Below are positions 13,816 to 15,818 of a DNA stretch of 15,818 nucleotides, piece after piece; the first letter of the stretch is position 1, and every line of letters starts with the position of its first letter. A program made the translations under genes and the position numbers. The notes under the pieces were generated by a model. That model was not told where the DNA came from. It was given only the letters and a program-made list of their open reading frames with translations, and did not search any database. Origin of the DNA: Verrucomicrobiota bacterium (GTDB lineage: Bacteria > Verrucomicrobiota > Kiritimatiellia > JAAZAB01); NCBI GenBank assembly GCA_018896395.1, contig JAHIMN010000287.1:1-15818 (forward strand). Direction: 5' to 3'.

Positions 13816-15818
13816 ATGAACAAACCAAAGTATCACGCTTCTTTTCTGGACGCGCAATATCTCGAGCGTCTCACACGCAACAATCTTGTATATCCCGACG
13901 CGCCGCGCTTCTGGCAGGACGGGTTTATAATCGGCAACGGCGACGTGGGCGCGATTGCCTATGCGCCGTATCATGTGGAGTGGACCGTCAACAAGACTGA
14001 TGTGTTCGACGGACGCACCGGCAATGGAAAGTTTCTAAAAGACTGCGAAGTTCGCGAACATTTGTGCCGTACCGGCGCGCGCAACCTCCGCTTTCTCAAC
14101 GAATGCGAGCCCTCGGACGGTCCCTCCCCAGTCAGCAAATCATGCGGTCTGATCAAAATCCGCTTTGGCGATGAATATAGCTGGGGCGCGGTTCGTCCTC
14201 ATCAGATCGAACAGCGGTTGAACCTGGCCGAGGCCACCTGCCAGATGAAACTGGATATGCATCTCTCCCATCCGCGTATTCGCAGTTTTGTGGCGGCGGA
14301 TCGCAACGCGCTGGCCATCCGGATTGACCGGGTGAGCAGTTGCGCCTGGGGGTATCGCGTGGAATTGGTCCAGCCTTTCGACGTGGATTGGGCAAGTCCC
14401 GCGGCGTGGGGACAGGATGATGGGATGGTTTGGTTCACGCAGGAAATGCCGCACGGCGGCGCGTGTTACGCCATGGTGCTGGCCGCCGTGGCGCGGGGTG
14501 AAGTGGCGCCGGACGATCCGCGGAACGCCATGGTGGCGCCACGGTATCGCGTGAAACATTCTCAGCTTGGCAAAGCCCACCAATTGGGCGACCGCGCGTG
14601 GTTGGATATCCAGGGACATGCCGATTTATTCGTCACGCTGGTCACATCGTATGAAAGCAAAGACCCTTTAGCCGAAGCCCGGCGATTGGCGCGCGAGACA
14701 CGGGCGGAGGGGTTTGAGCGGTTGGCGGAACGCCATCGGCAATGGTGGGGCGCTTTCTGGTCCAAATCGTGGATGGAGCTACCCGATGATCCTGAGGTGG
14801 AGCGGAGCTGGTATTTCAGCCTCTACGAAACCGGCAGCCTTTTGCGGAAGGCGCCGGTTCCCGGCCTTTATGGTTTATGGTACGGACACACCGATTCCGC
14901 GCGGGTGGGATTGCCCGCCGCGTGGTACACCCACGATCAGAATGTCCAGATTCCGATCATGCCGGTGTTTGTGACCAACCATCCCGAACTGGTGGAACCC
15001 TTCATGGACACTTATTTGAATGTTCTGCCTGAACTACAGCGCCACACACGGGAGGTCTATGAACGTCCCGGCGTGTGTGTTCCCCTTGTCAGCAATCAAC
15101 TGGGTCAGGCGCTTCCTGCCAGATCTTATCGTTACAGTCTGATTGGCGGGGCCTACAACGGCCTCCTGTTTGTGTGGGCCTATCGCTTTACCCGCGATGA
15201 GGAGCTTCTGAAAAAACGGATATATCCCTTTCTCCGTGAAATCACACGCTTCTATGTGGCCTGGATGGATAAAATGCCGGATGGGCGTTACCGTCTCGAT
15301 ATTCTCATTCCTCCAGAAATCGGCACGCTGAGTCATAATGATATTTCCACCCTGGCATTATTCAAACCGTGTTTGGAACTGGCGATCGAAGCGAGCCGTA
15401 AGTTGAGACAGGACGAAGCAGAATGCCGTCAATGGGAGGATGTGCTGGCGCATTACCCGGAGCTCCCGACCCGGGATGGCCTGTGGGTCAGCGGTTCGGA
15501 CATTGAGTTAAGCCACTACATTCAGGCCGCCTATCTGCTCTATCCGCTGTTCCCGGCGGGAGATTCATCATCAAAGACAACGGAGATCACCGCGCGGACC
15601 TTTGACCGGATCACGGAACGGGATATTGAGATTTCATATGCCGACGAGGCCGGGCGGTGGCACTTCAGGCGAGCATGGGCGCATTTCTTCCCGACAATGG
15701 CTCTGTTGCGGCTGGGACGCACTGACGCGGCATGGTCCCTGATGCTCGACGCGCTACGAATCTATCAGAAGCCCAACGGGCTTTTCTCGCATAATCCGGT
15801 CATTCAGGTTCCACCGGA
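13816..15818 (+). CDS. GH95-like alpha-L-fucosidase-clan hydrolase (paralogue B), cut by the right edge
   Basis: The first 667 codons of a gene that continues past the window. It is a clear paralogue of the gene at 7517, in the same order: N-terminal sandwich opening with IIGNGDVGAIAYAPYHVEWT, linker RQWWGAFWSKSW (about 308-319), then the (alpha/alpha)6 domain. The key motif reads THDQNVQ (Asp374, Asn376), the same Asn-to-Asp change as in paralogue A. Glu501 in PPEIGTL is the candidate general acid. PVFVTNHPELVEPFMDTYLN matches paralogue A almost word for word, while the loops after it differ. The start is fixed by AAGGAGTG at 13802-13809. No signal peptide is visible. The C-terminal sandwich is expected beyond the edge. 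It probably cleaves a related but distinct terminal sugar or linkage. Confidence 0.75.
   Translation, partial: MNKPKYHASFLDAQYLERLTRNNLVYPDAPRFWQDGFIIGNGDVGAIAYAPYHVEWTVNKTDVFDGRTGNGKFLKDCEVREHLCRTGARNLRFLNECEPSDGPSPVSKSCGLIKIRFGDEYSWGAVRPHQIEQRLNLAEATCQMKLDMHLSHPRIRSFVAADRNALAIRIDRVSSCAWGYRVELVQPFDVDWASPAAWGQDDGMVWFTQEMPHGGACYAMVLAAVARGEVAPDDPRNAMVAPRYRVKHSQLGKAHQLGDRAWLDIQGHADLFVTLVTSYESKDPLAEARRLARETRAEGFERLAERHRQWWGAFWSKSWMELPDDPEVERSWYFSLYETGSLLRKAPVPGLYGLWYGHTDSARVGLPAAWYTHDQNVQIPIMPVFVTNHPELVEPFMDTYLNVLPELQRHTREVYERPGVCVPLVSNQLGQALPARSYRYSLIGGAYNGLLFVWAYRFTRDEELLKKRIYPFLREITRFYVAWMDKMPDGRYRLDILIPPEIGTLSHNDISTLALFKPCLELAIEASRKLRQDEAECRQWEDVLAHYPELPTRDGLWVSGSDIELSHYIQAAYLLYPLFPAGDSSSKTTEITARTFDRITERDIEISYADEAGRWHFRRAWAHFFPTMALLRLGRTDAAWSLMLDALRIYQKPNGLFSHNPVIQVPP

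Noticed and set aside
1..15818. CRISPR arrays, insertion sequences, attachment sites and RNA genes
   Set aside because: I looked for evenly spaced repeats, terminal inverted repeats with transposase motifs, and tRNA-like folds and saw none. The only repeats are paralogous coding segments and short leader repeats.

Overview
The window is a run of carbohydrate-degradation genes, all on the + strand, with no regulator, transporter, tRNA, rRNA, CRISPR array or recognisable transposase. It holds six substantial genes: a DUF6259-type TIM-barrel hydrolase, a GH32/GH43-like five-bladed hydrolase, a GH78-like (alpha-L-rhamnosidase family) enzyme and three GH95-like (alpha-L-fucosidase clan) enzymes. 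The last of these runs off the right edge. There is also one short chimeric gene and one eroded gene tail. The dense, repeated glycosidase content, the domain types and the frequent Shine-Dalgarno sites suggest a PVC-group bacterium (Kiritimatiellota, Lentisphaerota or Verrucomicrobiota). That assignment is inferred from protein style only.

Layout. Positions 1-560 hold no gene I can support. 561-1865 is the DUF6259-type hydrolase. 1963-3981 is the GH32/43-like enzyme with extra beta-sandwich modules. 4087-4254 is the decayed 3' end of a lost gene that overlaps the start of the GH78-like gene (4242-7415). 7517-10051 is GH95-like paralogue A. 10093-10380 is a chimera: its 5' part copies the start of a GH95-like gene and its 3' part is the tail of a sialate O-acetylesterase. 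10484-10549 is a possible leader ORF. 10546-13695 is a GC-rich, more distant GH95-like enzyme. 13816 to the edge is GH95-like paralogue B.

How the genes may work together. Inverting or retaining exo-glycosidases for deoxyhexoses (rhamnose/fucose type) beside clan-J and TIM-barrel hydrolases, plus traces of an acetylesterase, look like a locus for trimming a complex, possibly acetylated, deoxysugar-rich glycan. None of the starts I chose shows a convincing signal peptide, so at least the last steps may be cytoplasmic, on imported oligosaccharides. The substrate cannot be read from the sequence.

The two most notable features are these. First, an about 150-residue beta-sandwich module marked by a GADWW core occurs in three otherwise unrelated hydrolases. 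It is appended in one and inserted inside the enzyme fold in the other two. Second, two gaps between genes carry remains of deleted genes, so the locus appears to be changing by duplication, deletion and fusion.
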